A stretch of 64,000 bases of DNA from positions 1,077,501-1,141,500 of the forward strand of contig OY979718.1 in assembly GCA_963855995.1 (NCBI GenBank), given 5' to 3'. Positions 44,431 through 64,000 of the stretch are shown one piece after another. This DNA comes from Muricea muricata (Eukaryota > Cnidaria > Anthozoa > Malacalcyonacea > Plexauridae). The notes below the pieces were generated by a model that made no database searches, had not been told where the DNA came from, and worked only from the letters and a program-made list of their open reading frames with translations. Within the stretch, counting starts at the first letter, position 1, and each line of letters starts with the position of its first letter. The position numbers and the translations under genes are program-made.

Positions 44431-45955
44431 TCATTCAGAATGATCAATTTGTGTTGGAATGTATGCTTCACTAAATATAGCATGGCTAATATTTACTATC
44501 TGACTATAATCGAAAAGATCTTTCTCTCTTATTTTATTTTGTACAATAGTTTTTACAGAAACGACCGTTTTAACACAAAGAACTGTGTGTCTACAGTGCA
44601 ATATCTGATGTTGAGGTAATAACACTTACCAAGCAAGCTTTCTGCTATAGAATTTCAAGATTATTCACAATCAACGAGAAGTTTTCTTTGATCCCATTAA
44701 TGCAATAATGTATTCTACCAAAAGTCTCTTGCAACACAATAAAAGCCTCAGAGCCAGAATGCGGTACAAGACGACACGACAACTTGAGTATATTAAGCAT
44801 ATGTGGGAATTTTTTAAGATCATTTGCATAAGAACTCAAAATGGCTTCATGTGGAGCTTGTGTTTGGGCTTGGGAATATTCATTAAATTAAAACTTACAA
44901 TCCATGTCCCACGCATCTATCAAATTGCTGTTTGGCAAAAGTAAATATGCTCCGAAATAAAATATGGCCATGTCGCCGTCATAGTTCCAAAGCCACTTTT
45001 CACAGGAGTCATTTGGAGTAAAATATACATTTGATAATTTCTTACATGGTTGAAAAAATATTGGCATTTTTTATTTTATACAATGCAATAAAATATGTGA
45101 GAAAAACAATAAGGGAACCATAAAGCAGCATATAATTATATTTCTACCAATATTGTTGTTTGTTTTGTTTAGCATGTCGCATGCTCACATGACCAACCCA
45201 ACATGAAATACGACACATGGCTAACAACATAAAGCACTCTTTCCTCGGCCTCCCCAGACAACAGAAATAAAACATTTTTACTTTATCAATAGAACAGTTT
45301 ACATTGAATAGACTGCGCTTATTTCAGCTTATCTTAACTTTTTGAATGAAATATTTTTGGGTGTTTCTCATATTCATATACAGTACATCCGTTAAAATAC
45401 TTGGTTTCAATATGAACAAGCTAAAAATATATACACGGCAATTATTTTTATATTTGTGTAGAAAATTGATCACAATAAATAATGCCTGGCAGTTATATCC
45501 TTGAAGGGTTGAAATTTGCTTGGGTAATTTTTAATTACGGGGAACTTTTTATCTAAATATTGAACTGAACACAATATCCTCAAATAATTTGCTTCTTCCA
45601 ACTGCGAAACAATAACAAAACTACAGTATGATATTGTGATATATTTTATACTCACACAGGTCTTGTTCATCAGATGGCTTGTTGGTGGGTGGTGTGGCCA
45701 TTAATACATATATTACAAACACCTATATTAAATACATGAATAAGAAGTGCTTGACATTGGAAGACAGTACAACATAAAGTCATTTGCTGCGTTGAAAGAT
45801 ACTTTATCATCCAGCGCTGAGTCGCGTGTCCATATAGTATATATTGGGGTAGTGTGTAATAAGACCACATTAAATAACACAAGTGGTGATCCAGTGAATC
45901 TACAGTTAGGGTGACTACAAATTAAGATGCACAAAATAAACATAAACAATTTCAT
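44431..45955 (-). CDS. Doubtful unidentified gene; several coding-like segments
   Basis: Three minus-strand segments look coding. 45728-45955 encodes 75 residues starting with a signal-peptide-like MKLFMFILCILICSHP. 45040-44899 reads NDSCEKWLWNYDGDMAIFYF and ends at a good GTAAGT donor. 44844-44645 reads SSYANDLKKFPHMLNILK and ends LEIL-stop. 44625-44431 ends IDHSE-stop. A possible short exon at 45703-45655 starts MATPPTNKPSDEQDL. The intron between the second and third segments would be only 30-54 bp, which is unusually short, and phases cannot all be reconciled. A real gene with misplaced borders, a pseudogene, or chance frames are all possible. No family is recognised. Confidence 0.25.
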
Positions 45956-45999
45956 AGGAATGTGCTACCATTCCTGGAGCTAAATAAAGCTGTAAAAAT

Positions 46000-48810
46000 A
46001 ACCTTTCGTTTGCTGCAGGCCACTCAGAATAAAGCTCATATCAATATACAATAATATCTTAAACAGGCCTTCTCAATTGAAATTAAACGATGCGATAAAT
46101 TAGTAGCATTGGAATGAAGGACAAAACAGCTGTTACCTTAAATTATATAGCTTGCCAGCTTTGTGTTCAGAGATCGTCAGCAAAGATAGTCTTGGCGTTA
46201 GATCTTCAATCCTTTTATACAGTATGATAATGTATCTGATTGTATACCGTTCACACAATTTATATAAGTACTATACACGTCTTTCTTGCTAACAGAAAAT
46301 ATTTTTAGGGTAAACTACGATGCAATGAAGTTTGCTGAGACACTTCGATCAGATCAGATTTTGTGTCGTTTCGCTGCTGCGGAGCTGCTCACAAGCGCAT
46401 TGCAATTATCATATTCAACCAATCATAACACGCTTTAATAATTAATGGTCGGCTTAGTGTCTGGCTGGGATTTGCAATCAGACTACAGACGCAATGATTA
46501 AATGATTAAATACAATGCATTTTTACTGTACAATGAAAGAATATTACAAGAATATTTCGTTCAAAAATTTTAGAGAAATGTTCAATCATATGCCGAAATA
46601 TACAAGTGTGTTTTTTAGTTGTTGACTTTTGAGTGTTGTATACACGCAAGCGAGGGCGGGGCAAGCCTAAATTTCTTTGTAATTGTTTTACGTTTTGTCA
46701 GTGTTTTTCTGTTTTTTTGCGTAACCTAACAGTTCTTTCATTGGGTGAAAAGATTGATCAATGGAGAATTTCGCCCATAATTAGTATTGGTAAATTTAAA
46801 ACTCATATTGACTAACCATTTTTACGGCCAAACCTCAATGGATAAAACGGCAGACAATTATCAACCTAATTACTTATGTGGCCACTGACATCACGGAACC
46901 TTCTATGTATAGCACAATTGTCACAATATACGATGTATCAGTTGTGTTGGAAAAAATTCTTTAGTACCAAATAGCTGGCTAGTAGCTAGTGATCCCTGGT
47001 CAAACCCAACCGTACCTTCATCTCTCAAATCTCGTTTCGCAAAATTTGAAGTACTAAGGCTTGTCGTAAAATTTGATACACTGCTGATTCAGAGTCTCCA
47101 TTTGCATGAACTCAGGTTATACATCATGATTCTTGAATAACTAAATAGCATTTCAAGTACGGTAAATCAGTACCTTACATATGAAGATACATGTCATGAC
47201 TACAGTGTAACAGTGACGGCGCTAGAGGGGGACAAGGGGGCATTTGCCCCCTCCCCCCAAATTTATGTCCTGCCCCAAAGATCGTTACAATGCTTCGCAA
47301 TCTCGCTGAGTCCATTGACTATCATTAGTATCTAAAACAATCATGCCCCCCCCCCAAACATTCCTTTGTCCTCCAATTTTAAATAGTAAATTGCATAGAT
47401 ATAGGAGTATATAATATGGTAAATTGTCTCTTAAAGTGCAAAGAATCACTGCACTAATAGATCTCTTACTTCCACGGGGGAGGGGGCTATATGGACCCAC
47501 CCTGTTCCGCTACCCTGCCTCAAACAGCTTTTCCGGCAAAGTTTGGTTCATGAGACAAAACACTCTAAATTAACATTGTATGTTACTCCTATATTGTCGC
47601 GTCAGTTCAGGTTTTGAATACAGGAACACTCTTTCTAAAAATAGCTTAAGCTTGCCTCAAGGGACGAAGTTAATTAGGATGTGTTTATATTCATAGGATT
47701 CGTGTTCGGCCTGACTAATAAGGCCTGTTTTAATATCTTTATACGTCGCATTTCTGTCGCGTGCAATGCAATAAAACTGGCCTAATTTCTTTTGAAACAA
47801 ACCTTACTTTAAAAGACATTAGTCGGGAAGTCCCTGAATGAAATTATACACACTCCAAGTAACGCTCTGGCTATCTCGAACATTCTTTGTTCTGCCAACA
47901 ACAAGCAGATAGCCCCATTGGCTTTTGAATATATTTTGTAATTCTTTGTATAATACAATTTTATTTGATTGTACCGCGAGTAAATATGATTTGGATCTTC
48001 ATCGAGGTTTGTGTTATCTGCCGAAGCCAGAGTTGAGGCAAATAACACAAACCGAGGCCTTAGTAATTCCTCATATCTTGCGAGAACTGAATTCAATAAT
48101 TGTTTTATTATTTACTAAAAGGTCGGCGAACATTTCCCTTGAGGAAGCCATTTGTATTTTCCCGGTATTGATAAAACCCGCAAAATTAGCGTGACGTCAT
48201 ATCATGTTACATTGTTTTTCAATATACGACGAAATGACTCATGTCGTATATTTGTTTTCAATATACGACGGAGAACTACCAAGCGGATATGACGATTTCA
48301 TCGACAGCTATCAACCAATCAAAACTCTTGAAACAATTTCAATAATAATTGTGATGTTTCCACAAAAACTAAACTGATATATCACTTTGGACATGTGGAG
48401 GTTTTGTACATATATACCATCAATCTTGGCATATAAGGAACATTTACATGGCATTAATTGCACTAATTCAGTACAATATATGGTACGTACATTACAATAA
48501 ATAACTGCGGGGGATAATATATCAATATATACAAAAAAATTAATACCTAACCCAGTTAAAGAAATTAACGTCTAACCTAAGATTCGCACCAAAGTCAATC
48601 TAGATATGGTCTGGAGACTCGGCTAACGTCTTTGTTCTCTCTCTTTGTTCGTGTTTATCAGTGCTGACTTGTGCACGGTGAAGACAATGATTTTTAGCAT
48701 AATCAAGCAATCGTCCAATAGCATTGCCACGCCGAAACACTCAACATTACTATTGAAGAATTAATTGGCAAAATTTAAAAAGATTTGTGCACGGCGAAGC
48801 CAATCCAACA
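46000..48810. other. Intergenic, transposon scraps only
   Basis: 47211-47290 (GTGACGGCGCTAGAGG, then GGGGGCATTTGCCCCC) looks like one end of a hAT-like element, and a matching right end was not found. 47343-47351 is a C run. Frames at 46633 and 47809-48194 have no supporting splice or composition signal. A repeat of ATATACGACG (48221-48270) is the only other structure. Confidence 0.4.
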
Positions 48811-48812
48811 TA

Positions 48813-49016
48813 AGATCACAGTATAGGGAATGGACAGTAGGGCCACTCAATGGAAGTTCGCGTGTCCACGCATATCGCATCTCATTACCATTAGCCAGCC
48901 AGCCAGCCAGCTAGCCAGTCAATTGCATTTTCTGGCCGATAAGAACTCTGAACTGGCTGGTGGCAGCCAGTAAACTGCATAATAATAAGGCGCCGTGTTG
49001 CACTGCCGAGTGGCTG
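48813..49016. mobile_element. Copy 3 of the dispersed three-copy DNA repeat family
   Basis: It matches 22834-23157 in order: ATCACAGTATAGGGAATGG, ACAGTAGGGCCACTCA, CATATCGCATCTCATTACC, a CCAG(CCAG)n tract, CAGTCAATTGCATTTTCTGG, AACTGGCTGGTGGCAGCC, and a closing CACTGCCGAGTGGC. It lies just 3' of the tryptophan dioxygenase gene. Confidence 0.65.
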
Positions 49017-49234
49017 TATCTTCTAGAAGATAACAAAAAGCTGAAAAGATTGTTGGCTTTCTGGCCATCATACTATGAAGTATTTTCTTAATTTTACGTG
49101 CTGGTGTTATTAGTTTTCATTTCCATAGGCATTTGGCATTCATTCTTCGAATTAAATAATCCGGCGTGGCAATGCCCACAGCATTAATAGGTGGTAAATA
49201 AGTGGAAAAAGAAATGATCAAAATTCTGGTTCCT

Positions 49235-59606
<10,372 letters not shown>

Positions 59607-59780
59607 GGCTTGTAATTTAGTCGCCAAGTAAGAGTGCTTTATTCTCTTTGTATTGTAGTTTTAATTTTACCTATGTTGGTCTATGTCTGTGTTTAAAATG
59701 TCGGGAAAAATAAAATAGAAAATTATCATTGAATTTAATACCAGCCCCGCCCATCACACACCGCCCTCTCAACCAATCAG
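59607..59780 (-). promoter_or_regulatory. Putative tryptophan dioxygenase promoter with GC box and CCAAT box
   Basis: On the coding (-) strand this 170 bp upstream of the ATG holds an inverted CCAAT (59773-59777 on +), a perfect GC box GGGCGGGG (59745-59752) and a TATTAAATT stretch (near 59735). The order CCAAT, GC box, A/T box, start codon is sensible. However, the outer part overlaps the open frame of the neighbouring retroelement fragment, so the boxes may be fortuitous or borrowed from it. Confidence 0.4.
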
Positions 59781-59782
59781 CA

Positions 59783-60237
59783 CGCATTATTAGGGATGCG
59801 AACAGTAAAGAAGACTGCGGACAACACGGGAATGCAAACAGTAAAGCGAACTGTGGACAACACGGAAATGCGAACAGTAAAGCGGACTTTAAAGATCGCA
59901 TTCATTTAAGTTTAAGATCGCGCATCGTTTATAAATACAAGTGTCAATGCTATAATGCTTTGTATGTTGGTGAAACCGTTCGCCATTTTCACAAGCGCAT
60001 TTCTGAACACATGGGTATTTCGGCCTTTACTGGTAAACGTCTCTCAAAACCTCCTTTCTCTAATATTCGTGATCATCATCAGGCTTCTGGTCATCCTATC
60101 TCTCCTGATGATTTCTCCGTTCTCTCCACTTGTTCTTCATCCTTTAAACTTTTATGAAGAGAAAGTTTACTCATCTCCAAATTTAAGCCCTCACTTAATG
60201 CCAATCTTACTTTTATGCCTTTAACCTTGTATAATTG
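59783..60237 (+). pseudogene. GIY-YIG endonuclease fragment of a Penelope-like retroelement
   Basis: One frame reads through SLRSRIVYKYKCQCYNALYV, GETVRHFHKRISEHMGISA, IRDHHQASGHPISPDDFSVL, then a TGA at 60155, and continues RESLLISKFKPSLNANLTF to a TAA/TGA cluster at 60233. This is the GIY-YIG nuclease layout seen at the C-terminus of Penelope-like elements. No reverse transcriptase is found 5' of it, so it is truncated, and the internal TGA breaks it. Its first part contains nearly three copies of a 36-bp repeat (59798-59905, repeating NANSKANCGQHG-like text). It begins within about 180 bp of the divergent tryptophan dioxygenase start codon. Confidence 0.7.
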
Positions 60238-60239
60238 AT

Positions 60240-62210
60240 CCTGCTATTAGCCTTGTATGACCTTTGTATATACCTTGTGTTATATCTTGTAATGTCCTTA
60301 GTGTTGTTATTGTTTAATCACTATGATTCGCTTATCTTAGATCTTTAACCGTTTTTTGTAACCTTAGAATATTTCGCTTTGTATAATGCTTTTGCACACA
60401 TTGTAATACCAAGTATAGCAACGAAACGTTAGCTCTATTAAATATTTTTTAAAATTTGTTTCTGTATGTTATGGCTCTATTTAAAGCTGTTGTCTGGGCT
60501 TTAATATTTTTACTAAGCTGAGATTTCCCCCCGGAGTATCTATTGCTATTGTTTTGAAACACCTTGAACATGTTGTGCGTTTTTCCGCGTCTAACCGCCA
60601 AGGAGATTTACTCGTTGAGAAACAAGGTTGAGGCAAGACAAATTATCGTCAAAACTACAGCTGGTGTCAAAAGTATAAAAGCTTGAAAAACCCTAGTATG
60701 TTTCAGCCCTAAACTGGCTAATAGTCAGGCAGATAAGCATTTAATGAAGTCACAGCAGCTGTGAAAACGAAGTGACGAAAAGATAGCACCTGAATGGTAA
60801 AAAGATTCCGTGAATGAGCTGTGCTGGGTCCCTTACTCGAACACAATTGACTAAACTTCTGTCAACACAATCGCAATGGTACCTAATGGTGCCCCAACCT
60901 CGTACCCAGGGTCTTTTACCAACGCACGGCAATAGTGTCCCGTTCTAATGTTATAGTAAAGTGATCTACAGAGTGCCCAAAAAAGCGGAGTTCTGCATTC
61001 AAGTTTAAATCTTGAAAAGACTATTAAACAATGAAACCAGTGTTTATTCTCGTTTTAAAAGTGTATTCATTCAGCTTTATTTGTAGGTAGGTAGGTAAAA
61101 CTTTATTTTACTACGCTGACCCCTTCAGCAAGAACTGATTTCCAAGAGGGGCGTAGTTTAAAAATCATATTACATACATATATTAAAAATATTAAGCAAT
61201 TACAACATACAGACAGTACGTTACTACATGGAATTTGAGCGAGTAAGCCACAAATTATGGTACATTAACCGAAAGGTGTATTGTATTATATTACATATAA
61301 TTTTCGATTAGGAGTTGTACCGTTGATTTACTTTCCCCACCCCTCCAATAGCTTTGGGTTTGTCATGCTATTCACGCCCACGTTTTATCGAGGTAAACAA
61401 TAAACTAACGATTCTGGTTAAAATAAACGATGAATAACATTATCTTTATGCGTACATGTCAAGCTATATCACGCCAGGCAACAAGCCAATGCCAAAAAGA
61501 CGCTAACGTAAAACGTATTGTAACATTTATTTTTGTGTAGAAATAACTTTATAGTAACTTTCTCTGCCCTCCCCCGGTTATTTGACAACCACCACCCACT
61601 ACAATACTTTCTTTCTCATCGCCTCAGAATTCAGAAACACCTATTAGCAACGTTGCCGGGTCAATATCGAACACAATCATAGCCACGTGTCTTCTGCCAT
61701 TCATAAAATATTCATTCTTCATACACATACACTACATCATAAAACATGCTATATCATAAAATTAATTAATTTAAAATCACTTTCTTAAAGTACAGATGTC
61801 ATTAAAAGTAGAAAATAAAACTATACACTCAGTGCACTAGCTTTCTACAAGGACAAAGACTGACTGAGCAGAAAGCTAACTAAGATGGAAGTTTTGATTT
61901 ACATATACACCACATTGCTGCACATTTATACATGTTCACGCTTCATCTTCACTCATATTGCTTAAAATAAAATCATGAAACTGTCCACATCACCTAACCT
62001 TACATGGGCTCTGCTGGGGCCTCCCCACTACCTAGCCTAGCACCGACACCCTAACTCAGATTGCATTGTGTAAGCAGCAATTTACACACTATGTACTCTT
62101 CCAGTATAATAACACATCTCTTTGTACATAACTTCAAGCACATCCCATAAAAATCAGTATCTTATGTAAAGCCAAATAAAAATTCACTTTCACGCGACAC
62201 AAAGGAAGGA
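60240..62210. other. Intergenic, retroelement tails only
   Basis: No supported gene lies here. AACGAAACGTTAGCTC near 60420 resembles a Penelope-type 3' end and may belong to the fragment upstream. The short frame at 60750-60932 (-) has no support. The remainder, up to the Shroom stop codon, includes the expected 3' untranslated region of that gene. Confidence 0.45.
61080..61160 (-). mobile_element. LINE 3' tail with TACC repeats
   Basis: On the minus strand the text GTCAGCGTAGTAAAATAAAG is followed by TTTTACC and (TACC)n. An AATAAAG plus short tandem tail is the usual 3' end of CR1/L2-like LINEs. Nothing coding remains. Confidence 0.5.
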
Positions 62211-62211
62211 G

Positions 62212-64000
62212 TTATTTCATACTGAGATCCAATGTAGTCCAGTCAATGTGAGCAGAGGTCAGAGCTTTTAATTTCTCCTCTCCAAGTTTGATCTTATCTC
62301 TTATTTCAGCTTGTGTAAGAGCTAGTTGTGTTTTCATGTCCACAAAATGTTGGAAATCAGCAAATTCTTCATCAGAGCAATAATCTTCAACAATTTTCGA
62401 GACAGCTTCCCCTCGTTTATCGTTGATTTCTTTAATTGTACAAGCTTCTTCATATTGTGACTTTACTCGATCAATATTCTTCAATAAAATATCCTACAAA
62501 TGAGTAGAATATATCATTTACCCCGGATGGCTAGAAACACACACCACCCTGCGTGCTGGAGGTCCTTCCACGCTCGCCCGTCTTACTTCAAGTGGGTTTC
62601 GTGTACAGTGACCTCTGGTACCCAGGGTAGCTTCATGAATATTACAAATTATTGTCAATAATCAAGCAGTGTACATTCATCAAGTCTCAGTACCGAAGTT
62701 CGTCTGCAAAAAAATGATATTTAGTGACAACAATCTTTGAAACATAAACGTTGCAATCATTTGTTTTATTTACTCACCCTTTTATCTCGTCCATTTTCCT
62801 CTGCAAGATCAATGTCCTGAAGTAATACTTCATAACGGTGCATACGTTGAGTTAAAGACAACAGTAAACCAATGATGTTATTCAATTCTCCAACAAACAG
62901 TTCATATTTCGAGTATTCACTTCCATTTGTTCTTGCTTTCACTTCTTCTGCCACCCGTATTCCCAACTCATCATTTTGTTTCATTTCTTCGTTTATTTCA
63001 CTTTCTTGTTCTTTCAACAATTCAACTTTTTTCTTCATGCTTGAAATTAGGATTTCCTTAAAAAAGAAAAAATATCGTTAAATCGTTAACAAAGAAATAA
63101 AGGAATCAATCGGGGTTGAATAAATAATCTCCATGTCACAAACGTTTCACAAACCCTTTGTTCAGGAATTCAAGTCTTCACTGACAACGTTTGACGTTTT
63201 TCTTAATACTTTCTGTGACATTGATGTATGGGAATTCTACAATAGTTTTACCTTCTGCTCTTCAAGAGCCTCCAATTTAGGACTAAGTATGCCACTATCA
63301 GGACGACTGCCACCAGATGAGAGTGATCCAGTAGATCTATTTCCTGCATCGTCATCTTCATCAGTTTCATGTTCAACTGTAAGTTTGTTCAAAGATGTTT
63401 CCACAGGAGTGACTGCCTCATCTGGTTCTGGTGTAAACGTCGTGGATTCTAGTTTAGGTCTCCGTCGCACAACACGTTTAGCCAATGAATGACGACGCAT
63501 TTCACTGGCTGAGCTCATGCAATCCTCGCCATCCGGGCTGCGTGTTGGTCCCTGAACTGAATAAATACTGGCGATTGTTTTAGCTGACTCTAAAGTTTCT
63601 TCGAGAAGGGAAGATGCAGAATTTTCGCGACTGTGAAAATTTTTAAAATGTACATCTGCAGGAGATAGTGTGTCACCATGTTTCACCTCGACTGTCTTCT
63701 TTACTTTGTTCGAAACTGGAGTTTTCTCTGGAGTGATGGTATTTGCAATGTTACCATTGTTGTCACTCGTGTTTGACGGCTGACTTTCTGTTTCCTGATC
63801 TTCAGTTTTAACAACTGGTTGTATCATGGGAGTTACAACATCCTGATCTAATACTTCTTCAGTATCATCGATGTTGCTTTCAATTGGTTCATCTTGTTTT
63901 TCGACGACGTGGTCGTTCAGTTCATTGTTTATTGAATATTCTGTGAAGACATTATCATCTTCTTCTACGTGTTGTGGCGGAGGTCGATGTTTTATTGATG
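62212..64000 (-). CDS. Shroom family protein, 3' end with ASD2 domain, cut by window edge
   Basis: Predicted exons (-) are 64000-63252 (open to the edge), 63056-62778 and 62493-62212, all phase 0, giving about 436 residues. The first is a serine/acid-rich linker with SRPDSGILSPKLEALEEQK. The next two make the ASD2 domain: KKKVELLKEQESEI, GIRVAEEVKAR, KYELFVGELNNIIGLLLSLT, then KRGEAVSKIVEDYC, FADFQHFVDMKTQLALTQAE and IKLGEEKLKAL. In known Shrooms ASD2 is a coiled coil that binds Rho kinase and drives apical actomyosin contraction, while N-terminal PDZ and ASD1 parts direct localisation. Those would lie upstream, outside the window. The stop (DLSMK) closely follows the domain, as in other family members. 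Confidence 0.92.

Noticed and set aside
47809-48194. Opposed open frames of about 90 residues on both strands
   Set aside because: No introns, motifs or composition favour either strand.

Overview
The window is animal nuclear DNA: AT-rich, with spliced genes (GT-AG introns, tiny exons), polyA signals, many non-autonomous DNA transposons and degraded LINEs. The gene set (Shroom, GRXCR1-like, tryptophan 2,3-dioxygenase, cytidine deaminases, a DUF4743/Nudix protein, an RLE-type non-LTR element, a GIY-YIG retroelement fragment) and the compact spacing fit an early-branching marine invertebrate. A cnidarian is the best guess, but the sequence alone does not prove it. All exon models below were built by eye from open frames, splice signals, matching intron phases and family resemblance.

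Layout. 1-108: last exon of an unknown + strand gene. 365-3034: a four-exon gene for a small basic, probably nuclear protein. 2.7-7.9 kb: an old segmental duplication holding a dead copy of that gene's last exon, with mobile elements inserted in one copy and not the other. 10.7-11.7 kb: an 0.8 kb head-to-head palindrome of transposons. 12.2-14.3 kb: two tandem intronless cytidine deaminases (-). 17.0-25.0 kb: a seven-exon DUF4743+Nudix hydrolase (+). Its second intron carries SINE-like sequence, a dead LINE end and a long-ORF R4/Dong-type retrotransposon lying between (ATT)n arrays. 26.1 kb: a small single-exon ORF (-), head-to-head with a four-exon GRXCR1-like gene (26.9-31.7 kb, +). 34.9-39.8 kb: four exons (-) of a CRACD/DUF4592-like protein with a long charged helix and a C-terminal LIM domain. 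40.8-42.9 kb: two dead LINE ends. 44.4-46.0 kb: a doubtful gene. 49.2-59.6 kb: a complete 16-exon tryptophan 2,3-dioxygenase (-), with a broken GIY-YIG retroelement ORF directly upstream. 62.2-64.0 kb: the 3' end of a Shroom gene (ASD2 domain, -), cut by the window edge.

The genes do not form one pathway. Two are tied to actin or epithelia (CRACD/LIM-like, Shroom), one to actin-based sensory bundles in vertebrates (GRXCR1), and three are metabolic (cytidine deaminases, thiamin-diphosphate-type Nudix, tryptophan dioxygenase). The most unusual features are the retrotransposon between (ATT)n arrays, the DUF4592-like/LIM domain combination, and the layered palindromic transposons with readable target-site duplications and an empty site in a duplicate. 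I saw no CRISPR array, operon, rRNA gene or intact tRNA gene.
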